Shown here in pieces: positions 1 to 5,715 of a stretch of 6,246 nt of DNA (position 1 is its first letter; the number at the start of each line of letters is the position of its first letter). The stretch is from VAZQ01 sp036406655. Its GTDB lineage: Bacteria; Pseudomonadota; Alphaproteobacteria; Rhizobiales; Xanthobacteraceae. The notes below the pieces were generated by a model that saw only the letters and a list, made by a program, of their open reading frames with translations, did no database searches and was not told the origin of the DNA. Both the position numbers and the translations under genes were made by a program. Location: positions 1 to 6,246 of the forward strand of contig DASXAP010000017.1 of NCBI GenBank assembly GCA_036406655.1, read 5' to 3'.

Positions 1-74
1 TCGAACAAGGAGCTGTAGAGCGCCGGCGCGAAGCGCAGGGCCGCTTCGGCGTGACGCTCGGCCGAGAGGATCAT
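1..74 (-). CDS. Possible 5' end of an unidentified gene (partial, leaves the window on the left)
   Basis: An ATG on the minus strand at 74-72 opens a frame that stays open to the window edge. It gives a 24-residue N-terminus beginning MILSAERHAEAALRFAPALY. The alanine-rich, amphipathic composition and G/C-ending codons look like real coding sequence for this genome. No in-frame ATG, GTG or TTG lies between this ATG and the hairpin at 111-141, and no good Shine-Dalgarno sequence is visible. The family is not recognisable from so few residues. If real, it lies downstream of the DUF1328 gene on the same strand, with the hairpin between them. The call rests only on codon pattern and position. Confidence 0.35.
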   Translation of the reverse strand, partial: MILSAERHAEAALRFAPALYSSLF

Positions 75-110
75 GGAGCCGCTTGTCTCGCAGCTTCCCG
101 CGAATCGCGC

Positions 111-141
111 CGGCGGCCGGGCATCGGCTGCCCGGCCGCCG
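111..141. repeat. Perfect 13-bp inverted repeat with 5-nt loop (hairpin, possible terminator)
   Basis: The left arm CGGCGGCCGGGCA (111-123) and right arm TGCCCGGCCGCCG (129-141) are exact reverse complements around the loop TCGGC. The stem is almost all G:C, so it would be very stable. It sits just downstream of the DUF1328 stop codon on the minus strand and ahead of a possible next gene. Neither side has a T-run, so it is not a classical intrinsic terminator. It could be a Rho-assisted terminator, a 3'-end-stabilising structure or an attenuator. Confidence 0.6.
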
Positions 142-184
142 TCGACGATGCCCCGCGAGATTTCAGCCCGGAACGGCTCCTCGA

Positions 185-364
185 TCAGAGACGCCGCCCG
201 AAACCGCCTCGGAAACCACCGAAGATGAGCGACAGCAGAAACAGGACGAGCGCGACGAAGAAGACGATCTTCGCAATGCCCACCGCTGCTCCCGCGATCC
301 CGCCGAAACCGAGGATACCCGCGATCAAGGCGATCACCAGAAGAGTAACCACAAGGCCCAACAT
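185..364 (-). CDS. DUF1328 (UPF0391/YtjA-type) small two-helix membrane protein
   Basis: This encodes a 59-residue, very hydrophobic peptide of the DUF1328 family, which are small inner-membrane proteins of unknown biochemical function often linked to stress expression. It has two predicted transmembrane helices (about residues 3-18 and 30-48) joined by the conserved glycine/alanine stretch GFGGIAGAAVGIAK (residues 19-32). The tail is a short Gly/Phe/Arg sequence ending RRL. Length and layout match the family. I chose ATG at 364 because a GGAG motif (plus-strand CTCC at 373-376) lies 8 nt upstream. A GTG at 370 is also in frame but would leave only a 2-nt gap, and family members usually begin ML-G. 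The gene stands alone on the minus strand. A possible sigma-EcfG-like promoter lies upstream. Confidence 0.9.
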   Translation of the reverse strand: MLGLVVTLLVIALIAGILGFGGIAGAAVGIAKIVFFVALVLFLLSLIFGGFRGGFGRRL

Positions 365-394
365 AGCCACGTCTCCAATTGGTCAACCCACTAC

Positions 395-419
395 AATTCG
401 CAACTGAAACAGTCGTTCC
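395..419 (-). promoter_or_regulatory. Possible sigma-EcfG-type (general stress) promoter for the DUF1328 gene
   Basis: On the minus strand a perfect GGAAC (plus-strand GTTCC, 415-419) is followed, after 16 nt, by AATT (395-398). The alphaproteobacterial general-stress sigma factor EcfG recognises GGAAC with a 16-17 nt spacer and a CGTT-like -10 element. Here the -35 is perfect but the -10 matches only its final TT. The implied start of transcription leaves a 5' leader of roughly 20-25 nt before the ATG at 364, which is realistic. Stress control would fit the family. The match is weak at -10. Confidence 0.3.
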
Positions 420-446
420 AGGCTGCTGCCGAGCGGCAATGCATGA

Positions 447-602
447 TTAACCGAGATCGTTCCGCGGCGGAAAGGTGAAAAAGGCGACCGTGAGCGCCAG
501 CGCCAGCGTCGGATAAACCTGCCACTCGCTGTGCTGCAGTGCGGCCACGAAACCGCTGCATAGACGGTCGAAAGCAACGAGTGCGGAGAGAACGTCGATC
601 AT
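447..602 (-). CDS. Small hypothetical membrane protein (51 aa)
   Basis: A short frame encodes a 51-residue peptide beginning MIDVLSALVAFDRLCSGFVA and ending FPPRNDLG, with a TAA stop. Residues 1-22 form an amphipathic or hydrophobic helix. A second hydrophobic segment, about residues 30-45 (rich in L, A, V and F), is a plausible single membrane span. A GGAG motif (plus-strand CTCC at 609-612) sits 6 nt before the ATG, which is good support for translation. Codons are G/C-ending like those of neighbouring genes. I do not recognise a named family, but small membrane peptides of this type are common in Bradyrhizobium relatives. It lies 82 nt upstream of the DUF1328 gene on the same strand. Larger overlapping frames here are Arg/Ser-rich and look like artefacts. 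Confidence 0.6.
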   Translation of the reverse strand: MIDVLSALVAFDRLCSGFVAALQHSEWQVYPTLALALTVAFFTFPPRNDLG

Positions 603-686
603 GAACGGCTCCGTTTGTACGGAATAGGACGAGCACGGCGGCGGGCAGGTCCGCGCTCGCAGAGGAGAGCCCCGGCCGCCGGCTTC

Positions 687-809
687 TTAGCGCAGCGGCC
701 CGCCGGAGGGTAGGTGCCGCGGCGTGTCCGCGGCCGCCGGGTGCACGATGGCGCGCGGTTTCGGGTGTGCGCGCAGCACGGTCGCGCATGCCTGTGGGTC
801 ACGCCGCAT
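687..809 (-). CDS. Candidate 40-aa micro-ORF overlapping the racemase-like gene stop (TGATG)
   Basis: The stop codon of the racemase-like gene (TGA, 811-809) shares its A with an ATG at 809-807, forming TGATG, a common arrangement for translational coupling. An AGGA lies 7 nt before this ATG. The frame gives 40 residues rich in Pro, Arg, His and Ala (beginning MRRDPQACATVL) and ends at TAA. Third positions are mostly G/C. There is no recognisable domain, and the composition is also what random GC-rich DNA would give. It is reported as a candidate only. Confidence 0.2.
   Translation of the reverse strand: MRRDPQACATVLRAHPKPRAIVHPAAADTPRHLPSGGPLR
716..734. repeat. Short perfect hairpin, 7-bp stem
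   Basis: GCCGCGG (716-722) and CCGCGGC (728-734) are exact reverse complements around a 5-nt loop, about 75 nt past the end of the racemase-like gene. The stem is all G:C with no following T-run. It could help end transcription of that gene, but a hairpin of this size is not rare by chance in DNA of this composition. Confidence 0.3.
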
Positions 810-1921
810 CACAGGATCCTGAATCTCTCCACCGCCTTGCGATCCCAGCTGAGCCCGTTGCCGGGGCGATCCGGCACGACGGCGAAGCCGTCGACGATCG
901 CCAGCGGCTGCTCGAGGATCCTGTCCGCCCAGTCGACATATTCGAGGAAATGGCAGGTCGGCGTCGCTGCCAGCAGATGCGCGCTGATCTCGCTGTAGAG
1001 GTGCGACGACATCTCGATGCGGGCGGTGGCGGCGAGCGCCGCGGCGCGCTGCCAGCCGGTCACGCCGCCGATGCGCTCGAGATCGGGCATGACGAAGTCG
1101 CAGGCCGCAGCCGAAAGCGCTGCCGCCATCGCCGCGCTTTCGGAGAAGTTCTCGCCGATCTGGATCGGAGTGACGAGCTCGCGCACGAGCGTCGCATAAC
1201 CGGCATAGTCGTCGTGCCGGATCGGCTCCTCGAGCCAATAGATGCCCTCGCGATCGAGCGCACGTCCGCGCTGCAGCGCCTCGGCGCGACCGAGCGCCTG
1301 ATTGTAGTCGACCATCACGGCGATCCCGGATCCGACCCGCTTCTTCACCGCATCCAGCGCGGCGAGGTCCTCCCGCAGGGTGGGATAGCCCAGCCTGAGC
1401 TTGATCGCGCGAAAGCCGCCGGCGAGGAGCTTTTCCGCTTCGTCCGCCACCTGGCTCGGTTCCGGCATGAGCCCGAGCCCGCACGAATTGTAGGCGGGAA
1501 CGCGGCGGCGGCCGCCGCCGAGGAGCGCCGCAAGCGGAATCCCGGCGGCGATCGCCAGCGCGTCCCATGCCGCCATGTCGAAGCCCGCCAGCGCCATCCG
1601 CACGATCCCCTGCACGCCGATGAGCGCGAAGCGCTCGGCGAGCCTGGCATTGAGGTCTAGGGGCGCCAGCGGTTCACCCTTGACCAGACGCTCGACCTCC
1701 TCGACGATCCTGGCGATCGCCGAAAGCGCCGCGGGAAAATAGCTCCAGACGTAGGCGCGGCCGGTCACCCCCTCGTCGGTTTCGAGATCGATGAGCAGCA
1801 GCGGCGCCTTCGTCAGCGCGCCGCGGCTGGTGCCGAGCACGAATCGCATCGGCACCTCGACGCCGATGCAGCGGAGCGCGCGAACAGTGAGCGGAAGCTT
1901 GACGGCGGGAGCAGCGAGCAT
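809..1921 (-). CDS. Mandelate racemase/muconate lactonizing enzyme family protein (enolase superfamily, KxR variant)
   Basis: This 370-residue enzyme belongs to the mandelate racemase (MR) subgroup of the enolase superfamily, Mg2+-dependent enzymes that abstract the proton alpha to a carboxylate. It has an N-terminal capping domain (about 1-140) and a C-terminal barrel. Aligned from memory with Pseudomonas putida MR, the metal ligands are D205, E231 and E257 (MR D195, E221, E247). The His-Asp dyad is H307/D280, the electrophile is E327, and N207 is kept. The segment SSHL-x-EISAHLLAATPT (305-322) is nearly identical to MR. Lysine 166 of MR is replaced by R176 (motif K-L-R at 174-176), and MR His140 becomes C147. 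The flap carries R33 and K38 where MR has small residues. It is therefore an MR-like racemase or acid-sugar-type dehydratase with an unassigned substrate. The ATG at 1921 gives an N-terminus of about MR length, although no strong Shine-Dalgarno is seen. It is divergent from the decarboxylase gene. Confidence 0.9.
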   Translation of the reverse strand: MLAAPAVKLPLTVRALRCIGVEVPMRFVLGTSRGALTKAPLLLIDLETDEGVTGRAYVWSYFPAALSAIARIVEEVERLVKGEPLAPLDLNARLAERFALIGVQGIVRMALAGFDMAAWDALAIAAGIPLAALLGGGRRRVPAYNSCGLGLMPEPSQVADEAEKLLAGGFRAIKLRLGYPTLREDLAALDAVKKRVGSGIAVMVDYNQALGRAEALQRGRALDREGIYWLEEPIRHDDYAGYATLVRELVTPIQIGENFSESAAMAAALSAAACDFVMPDLERIGGVTGWQRAAALAATARIEMSSHLYSEISAHLLAATPTCHFLEYVDWADRILEQPLAIVDGFAVVPDRPGNGLSWDRKAVERFRIL

Positions 1922-2004
1922 GGGATGAATCTGGCGTCCAGCGAGGCCGACCGGATATGCTGCCGGCCTTCGCCGGGTCTTCGTCCAGTATCGCAGGAGG
2001 ACCG
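1922..2004. promoter_or_regulatory. Shared divergent promoter region between racemase-like and decarboxylase-like genes
   Basis: These 83 bases separate two divergently transcribed enzyme genes and must hold the start signals for at least one of them. The only clear element is AGGAGG at 1995-2000, the ribosome binding site of the downstream plus-strand gene. Short inverted elements occur (CTGG-CGT-CCAG near 1931-1941, and CCGGCCTTCGCCGG-like sequence near 1962-1976), but none is a convincing operator. No clear -35/-10 pair was found on either strand. Confidence 0.4.
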
Positions 2005-2985
2005 ATGCAGGGGAAAGTCACGCTCGAGGATCATTTTGCGGTCGAGGAAACGCTCGGCGATTCCCAGCCGTGGGGGACGCATGTCTGGGCGGAGCTGCGG
2101 CACCGTCTCCTGGATTTCCACGACCAGCGGCTGCGGCTCATGGACGCTTCCGGGGTCGAGATCATGATCGCCTCGCTCAACGCCCCCGCCGTGCAGGCCA
2201 TCCCCGACAAGAAGCGCGCGGTCGCGCTTGCGCGCCGCGCCAACGATATCCTGGCGGATGAGGTGGCGCGGCGTCCCGACCGTTTCGCCGGCCTCGCCGC
2301 GCTGCCGATGCAGGATCCCGAGAGCGCAATTGCCGAGCTGCAACGCGCAATCCGCGAGCTCGGCTTCAAGGGCGCGCTGGTCAACGGCTATTCGCAGCTC
2401 GCCGAGCCCGGCAAGGTGGTGCATTACGACCTGCCGCAGTACCGGGCGTTCTGGCGGGCGGTCGAGAGCCTCGACGTGCCGTTCTATCTGCACCCGCGGC
2501 CGCCGGCCGCGGGCGCCTCGCCGCTCTACGACGGGCATCCCTGGCTGTTCGGCCCGAGCTGGAGCTTCGCCGCCGAGACCGCCTTGCACGCCTTGCGGCT
2601 GATCGGCAGCGGATTGCTCGACGAGTGTCCGCGCCTGCAGCTGGTTCTCGGACACCTCGGCGAGGGGCTCCCCTTCTATCTGTGGCGGATAGACAACCGC
2701 AACAACTGGATGAAGGCGCCGCACAAATACGCCGCCAAGAAGCGCGTGGCCGACTATTTCCGCGCCAACTTCCATCTCACCACGTCGGGCCACTTCAGCA
2801 CGCCGGCACTGCTCGACGCCGTGGCCGAGATCGGTGCCCAGCGCGTGATGTATTCGGTCGATTATCCGTTCGAGGATTTCGCCGATGCGGCCGACTGGTT
2901 CGACAACCTCGAGATGGACGAGCGCGACCGCGTCAGGATCGGCCGCACCAACGCGGTGAAGCTGTTCAAGCTGAACGCGGGCTAG
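2005..2985 (+). CDS. Metal-dependent decarboxylase, gamma-resorcylate (2,6-dihydroxybenzoate) decarboxylase-like, amidohydrolase superfamily
   Basis: This 326-residue protein belongs to the amidohydrolase-2 family (ACMSD-related). It resembles gamma-resorcylate/2,3-dihydroxybenzoate decarboxylases, cytosolic enzymes that reversibly remove CO2 from hydroxylated benzoates. Length and motifs match the Rhizobium gamma-resorcylate decarboxylase as I recall it, with a one-residue offset. The metal ligands are E8 and H10 (E-x-H in LEDHF), H163 (YLHPR) and D286 (SVDYPFE). The catalytic pair is H217/E220 (GHLGEGLP), with R228 in WRID. N59-A-P-A-V-Q and the C-terminal IGRTNAVKLFKL are family hallmarks. 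The ATG at 2005 is chosen over an in-frame ATG at 1957 because AGGAGG (1995-2000) precedes it and family members start MQGKV. It is divergent from the racemase-like gene. No other resorcinol-pathway gene is in the window, so the exact substrate is unproven; a related hydroxybenzoate or vanillate-type acid is possible. Confidence 0.9.
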   Translation: MQGKVTLEDHFAVEETLGDSQPWGTHVWAELRHRLLDFHDQRLRLMDASGVEIMIASLNAPAVQAIPDKKRAVALARRANDILADEVARRPDRFAGLAALPMQDPESAIAELQRAIRELGFKGALVNGYSQLAEPGKVVHYDLPQYRAFWRAVESLDVPFYLHPRPPAAGASPLYDGHPWLFGPSWSFAAETALHALRLIGSGLLDECPRLQLVLGHLGEGLPFYLWRIDNRNNWMKAPHKYAAKKRVADYFRANFHLTTSGHFSTPALLDAVAEIGAQRVMYSVDYPFEDFADAADWFDNLEMDERDRVRIGRTNAVKLFKLNAG

Positions 2986-2996
2986 TCGGTGCAGCG

Positions 2997-3145
2997 GTAG
3001 GGTGGGCAAAATCGCCCTCGTGACGTGCCGGCACACGAGAAAGGGTGACGGCGATTTTGCCCACCATTCCCCGTTGTGGTGGGCAACGGCGCACCAGCCA
3101 TTTCATCGGTGCACAGATTGCGTCATGCGCCGTTGCCCACCCTAC
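2997..3145. repeat. 149-bp nested inverted-repeat element (REP/BIME- or MITE-like) between convergent genes
   Basis: The ends are exact 13-bp inverted repeats: GTAGGGTGGGCAA (2997-3009) and TTGCCCACCCTAC (3133-3145). Inside are two perfect 16-bp stems, 3001-3016 with 3050-3065 and 3078-3093 with 3126-3141. Each begins with the shared core GGTGGGCAA, so the core occurs four times in alternating orientation. Smaller nested stems occur in the loops (3017-3022 with 3034-3039, and 3091-3095 with 3108-3112). The adjacent inner arms can also pair (3057-3066 with 3077-3086). It fills nearly all of the space between the convergent stop codons at 2985 and 3158. No target-site duplication or coding capacity is visible. 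It probably also acts as a bidirectional transcription barrier. I recall similar GTAGGGTGGGC-type repeats in Bradyrhizobium-group intergenic regions, but this is from memory. Confidence 0.85.
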
Positions 3146-3155
3146 GGATACGGGA

Positions 3156-4436
3156 TCACAACGCCTCGCCCCGAAGCAGCTTCGGCACCTCGCCGAGGAG
3201 ACCCGCCGCCTCGCGAATGAACAGATGCTTCAGCGCAGGAAGCCGATCGACCACGCCGAGCCCCACGTCGCGGAGGAGCCGCAGCACATCGGAGCGATTG
3301 GAGAACAGCCGGTTGAGGCCGTCGGTCGTCACCCCCATCGCCACCGTGTCGAACCGGCGCCAGCGCTGGTAGCGCTCGAGCACGGCGAGCGAGCCGGGAT
3401 CGAGCCCGAGCCGGGCCGCATCGACGATCACCTCGGCGAGCGCGGCGGCATCCTTGAGCCCCATATTGAGCCCTTGCCCGGCGATCGGGTGAATGAGGTG
3501 AGCGGCGTCCCCGATCAGCGCCAGGCGGGGGGCGACGAACGAGCGCGCGATGGCGAACCCGAGCGGATGCACCCGGCGGGGACCCGTGGCGGCGACCTCG
3601 CCGAGCCGCAGCCCGAAACGGCGCTCGAGCTCGCGGTTGAACTCGGCGTCGGACAGCGCGGCGAGACGGGCCGCTTCCTCCGCCTGCTCGGTCCAGACGA
3701 TCGACGAGCGCCGCCCGGGCAGCGGCAGGATCGCGAACGGCCCGGCCGGCAGGAAATGCTCCTCGGCGCGGCCGTTGTGATCGCGCTCATGGGCGACCGT
3801 CGTCGTGATGGCGGACTGGCGGTAGCTCCAGCCGTGAGTGGCAATGCCCGCCCGCTCGCGAATCGCCGAGCGGGCGCCGTCGGCGGCGACCAGCAGCCGC
3901 GCGGCAACGCTGGCTCCGTCGGAGAGCGGCACCGTCACATGATTGGCCGCCAGCTCGAAGTCGCCGACCGCAGCGGGGTGCAGCGCCACGCCTTCCGCGT
4001 GAGCCTTGGCCAAGAGCGCTGCCAGCAGCGGAGCGTTCTCCACCATGTGAGCGAACGTCTCGCCCGGCGCTGCATCCCCGTCGAAGCTGAGGAATGTCGG
4101 CCGCACCGCGTCGTCGAGCCGGCTGTCGGTGACAACCATCTCGAGGATCGGCTGCGCCTCGAGCTGCGCCCAGACACCGATCGTCTCGAACAGCCGCCGC
4201 GCGGCGGCGACGATGGCGGAGGCACGGCCGTCGTCGGCGCGGCCGCCGCCGGCGGAGGGCCGGAGCGAGCGGGCGAGCCCCGGATCCGCCACGGCGACCG
4301 AGAATGCCGGCCCCAACCCCTGGCGCAGCGCGATTGCCAGCGCGAGGCCGGCGGACCCGGCACCGCCTATCAAGACGTCGATGCGCTGCTGATCGCCGGG
4401 CATGCTAGGCGCCGTGTTGCTGCTGCCCGGCATCAT
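3156..4436 (-). CDS. UbiH/UbiF/COQ6-family FAD-dependent hydroxylase (ubiquinone biosynthesis)
   Basis: This 426-residue class A flavoprotein monooxygenase of the UbiH/UbiF/VisC/COQ6 family uses NAD(P)H and O2 to hydroxylate the ring of ubiquinone precursors, usually in a membrane-associated complex. It has an N-terminal FAD-binding GxGxxG (G25-A-G-S-A-G30) after a beta strand, with acidic D51 ending the second strand. The DG motif is D186-G-A-R-S-A-I-R193. The GD motif is G309-D-A-A-H, followed by the family signature HPIAGQGLNMGLKD (316-329). The C-terminus ends GEVPKLLRGEAL, as in Bradyrhizobium relatives that I recall. Two starts are possible: ATG at 4436 (used here) or ATG at 4403 (12 residues in). 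Neither has a clear ribosome binding site, and 4403 is closer to the usual family N-terminus. It is divergent from the DUF2125 gene. Which ring carbon it hydroxylates cannot be read from sequence. Confidence 0.92.
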   Translation of the reverse strand: MMPGSSNTAPSMPGDQQRIDVLIGGAGSAGLALAIALRQGLGPAFSVAVADPGLARSLRPSAGGGRADDGRASAIVAAARRLFETIGVWAQLEAQPILEMVVTDSRLDDAVRPTFLSFDGDAAPGETFAHMVENAPLLAALLAKAHAEGVALHPAAVGDFELAANHVTVPLSDGASVAARLLVAADGARSAIRERAGIATHGWSYRQSAITTTVAHERDHNGRAEEHFLPAGPFAILPLPGRRSSIVWTEQAEEAARLAALSDAEFNRELERRFGLRLGEVAATGPRRVHPLGFAIARSFVAPRLALIGDAAHLIHPIAGQGLNMGLKDAAALAEVIVDAARLGLDPGSLAVLERYQRWRRFDTVAMGVTTDGLNRLFSNRSDVLRLLRDVGLGVVDRLPALKHLFIREAAGLLGEVPKLLRGEAL

Positions 4437-4579
4437 AGCAGGCGAGGCACGGCATCACAGCGTGCAGGTTCTCGAGGCGAGAGCGCGCGGAACCTCCGAA
4501 ACGCCGCAATCGGCGTCTTGGGATGCTCCGCCGGGGAGCCTGCACCAGCGCGAACGGCCCGGCCACAGGAGCATGGGCC
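4437..4579. promoter_or_regulatory. Divergent intergenic region between UbiH-like and DUF2125 genes
   Basis: This 143-base gap separates two divergent genes and should carry both promoters. The only element I can assign is AGGAG at 4567-4571, the ribosome binding site of the DUF2125 gene. A GGAAC occurs near 4490 on the plus strand, but no CGTT-like partner follows at the right distance. No convincing operator or riboswitch was found. Confidence 0.35.
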
Positions 4580-5704
4580 ATGTCGCCGAACGTCGATCCC
4601 GGAGTCGTCCTGCGCCGCCGGCGCTGGCCGCTGTTCCTGCCTTTCGCGCTGGTCGTGGCGCTCGGCATCGGCTGGAGCGCGCTGTGGTTCTACGCCGCCG
4701 GCCGCGCCGAGGCGGAGATCGCGGCCTGGCGCGAGCGCGAGCGAGGCGCAGGACGTCAGCAGGATTGCGCGACCCAGTGGATCGGCGGCTATCCCTTCCG
4801 CATCGAGGTTCACTGCGGTGGGGCCGACTTCGAGCTGCGGGGCGCCCCGACGCTGCGCCTGCAGCTGCCATCGGCGCTCGCGGCGGTGCAGGTCTACGAT
4901 CCGAGCCTGCTGATCGCCGAGCTGTCGGGTCCGCTCGAAGTCTCCGAGCCGGGCCGAGCGCCCACTACCGTGATCAACTGGAACGGCGGCCGGGCGAGCC
5001 TGCGCGGCCGCATGCCCGGCACGCTGCAGCGCGCCTCCGTGGCGCTCGATGCGGTGAGCGTCCTCGACTCCCGCCTCGCCCGCAACGCGCCCCTGTTCAG
5101 GGCGCAACGGCTCGAGCTGCATGGACGCGAGGCGGAAGGCTCGAGCGGCGCCAGTCCGGCAGTCGAGACGGTGCTGCGGCTCAACGGCGCGACCGCTGAG
5201 ACGCTGCATCCGCTCGCCGCCAAGCCGATCGACGCGGACATCGCGGCGGTGCTTCGGGGGCTCGACGACATCTCGCCCAAGCCCTGGCCGGCACGGTTCC
5301 GGGCATGGCAGGCGCGCGACGGCGAGGTCGAGATCGTGCGCGCCCGCATCCAGCAGGAGGACGTGATCGCGGTTGGAGCCGGCACCCTGCGGCTCACCTC
5401 GCGGGGCGGTCTCGACGGCAGCCTGCAGGTGACGGTGGTCGGGGTCGACAAGCTCCTCAAGATGCTGGACCTCGATCGGATGATGTCGGAAGGCCAGGTC
5501 GGCGCGACCTTGAGCGCGCTCGATCGGCTCATTCCCGGTCTCGGCGGAATTGCGCGCCAGAATGCCGGGCCCGGACTGGTCGCGGCGCTCGGACAGCGCA
5601 CGGTGCTCGAGGACAAGCCGGCGGTGGCCTTCCCGGTCCGGTTCGCCGATGGAACCGTCTTCCTCGGGCCGTTTCAGGTGGGAGAGGTGCCGCCGCTCTT
5701 CTGA
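4580..5704 (+). CDS. DUF2125 family membrane-anchored envelope protein
   Basis: This 374-residue protein of the DUF2125 family is an alphaproteobacterial protein of unknown function. A positively charged N-terminus (R12-R15) is followed by one hydrophobic span (about 16-38, ending WFYAAG). The rest is therefore predicted to lie in the periplasm as a signal-anchored domain. The family hallmark GGYPFRIEVHC is at 69-79, and C63 and C79 could form a disulfide. Other conserved-looking segments are APTLRLQLPS, the long strand-rich middle, DVIAVGAGTLRLTSRGGLDG, LLKMLDLDRMM, and the C-terminal FLGPFQVGEVPPLF. The ATG at 4580 is chosen because AGGAG (4567-4571) lies 8 nt upstream and the anchor follows directly; an in-frame ATG at 4523 would add 19 poorly coding residues. 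The gene is divergent from the UbiH-like gene and converges on the next gene, with only 11 nt between their stops. Its role may concern the envelope but is unproven. Confidence 0.88.
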   Translation: MSPNVDPGVVLRRRRWPLFLPFALVVALGIGWSALWFYAAGRAEAEIAAWRERERGAGRQQDCATQWIGGYPFRIEVHCGGADFELRGAPTLRLQLPSALAAVQVYDPSLLIAELSGPLEVSEPGRAPTTVINWNGGRASLRGRMPGTLQRASVALDAVSVLDSRLARNAPLFRAQRLELHGREAEGSSGASPAVETVLRLNGATAETLHPLAAKPIDADIAAVLRGLDDISPKPWPARFRAWQARDGEVEIVRARIQQEDVIAVGAGTLRLTSRGGLDGSLQVTVVGVDKLLKMLDLDRMMSEGQVGATLSALDRLIPGLGGIARQNAGPGLVAALGQRTVLEDKPAVAFPVRFADGTVFLGPFQVGEVPPLF

Positions 5705-5715
5705 GCAAGCAGGTT

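Noticed and set aside
83..478. Plus-strand 131-codon charged frame
   Set aside because: It is antisense to the DUF1328 gene; its Glu/Arg-rich composition is the complement of hydrophobic codons.
391..789. Minus-strand 132-codon frame
   Set aside because: It overlaps the 51-aa membrane peptide in another frame and is Arg/Ala/Ser-rich, with no ribosome binding site or motif.
767..1660. Plus-strand 297-codon frame and the minus-strand 687-1568 frame
   Set aside because: Both are shadows of the racemase-like gene, Arg/Ala-rich and without motifs. Only the last 40 codons of the second were kept, as a weak separate micro-ORF candidate.
1813..3036. Minus-strand 407-codon open frame
   Set aside because: It is antisense to the decarboxylase gene, whose metal ligands and ribosome binding site are intact. 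The antisense product has no recognisable domain.
3017..3126. CRISPR-like alternating repeats
   Set aside because: The repeated core alternates in orientation and has unequal spacing, so this is an inverted-repeat element and not a direct-repeat array.
3045..4913. Plus-strand 622-codon open frame
   Set aside because: It lies antisense to the UbiH-like gene and its sequence is Arg/Gly/Pro/His-rich with no motif. Long antisense frames are expected in DNA with strongly G/C-biased third positions.
4402..5199. Plus-strand 265-codon frame starting MLGAVLLLPGIIAG, resembling a signal peptide
   Set aside because: It overlaps the start of the UbiH-like gene and then runs out of frame through the DUF2125 gene, becoming Arg-rich. 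The signal-like start is probably chance.
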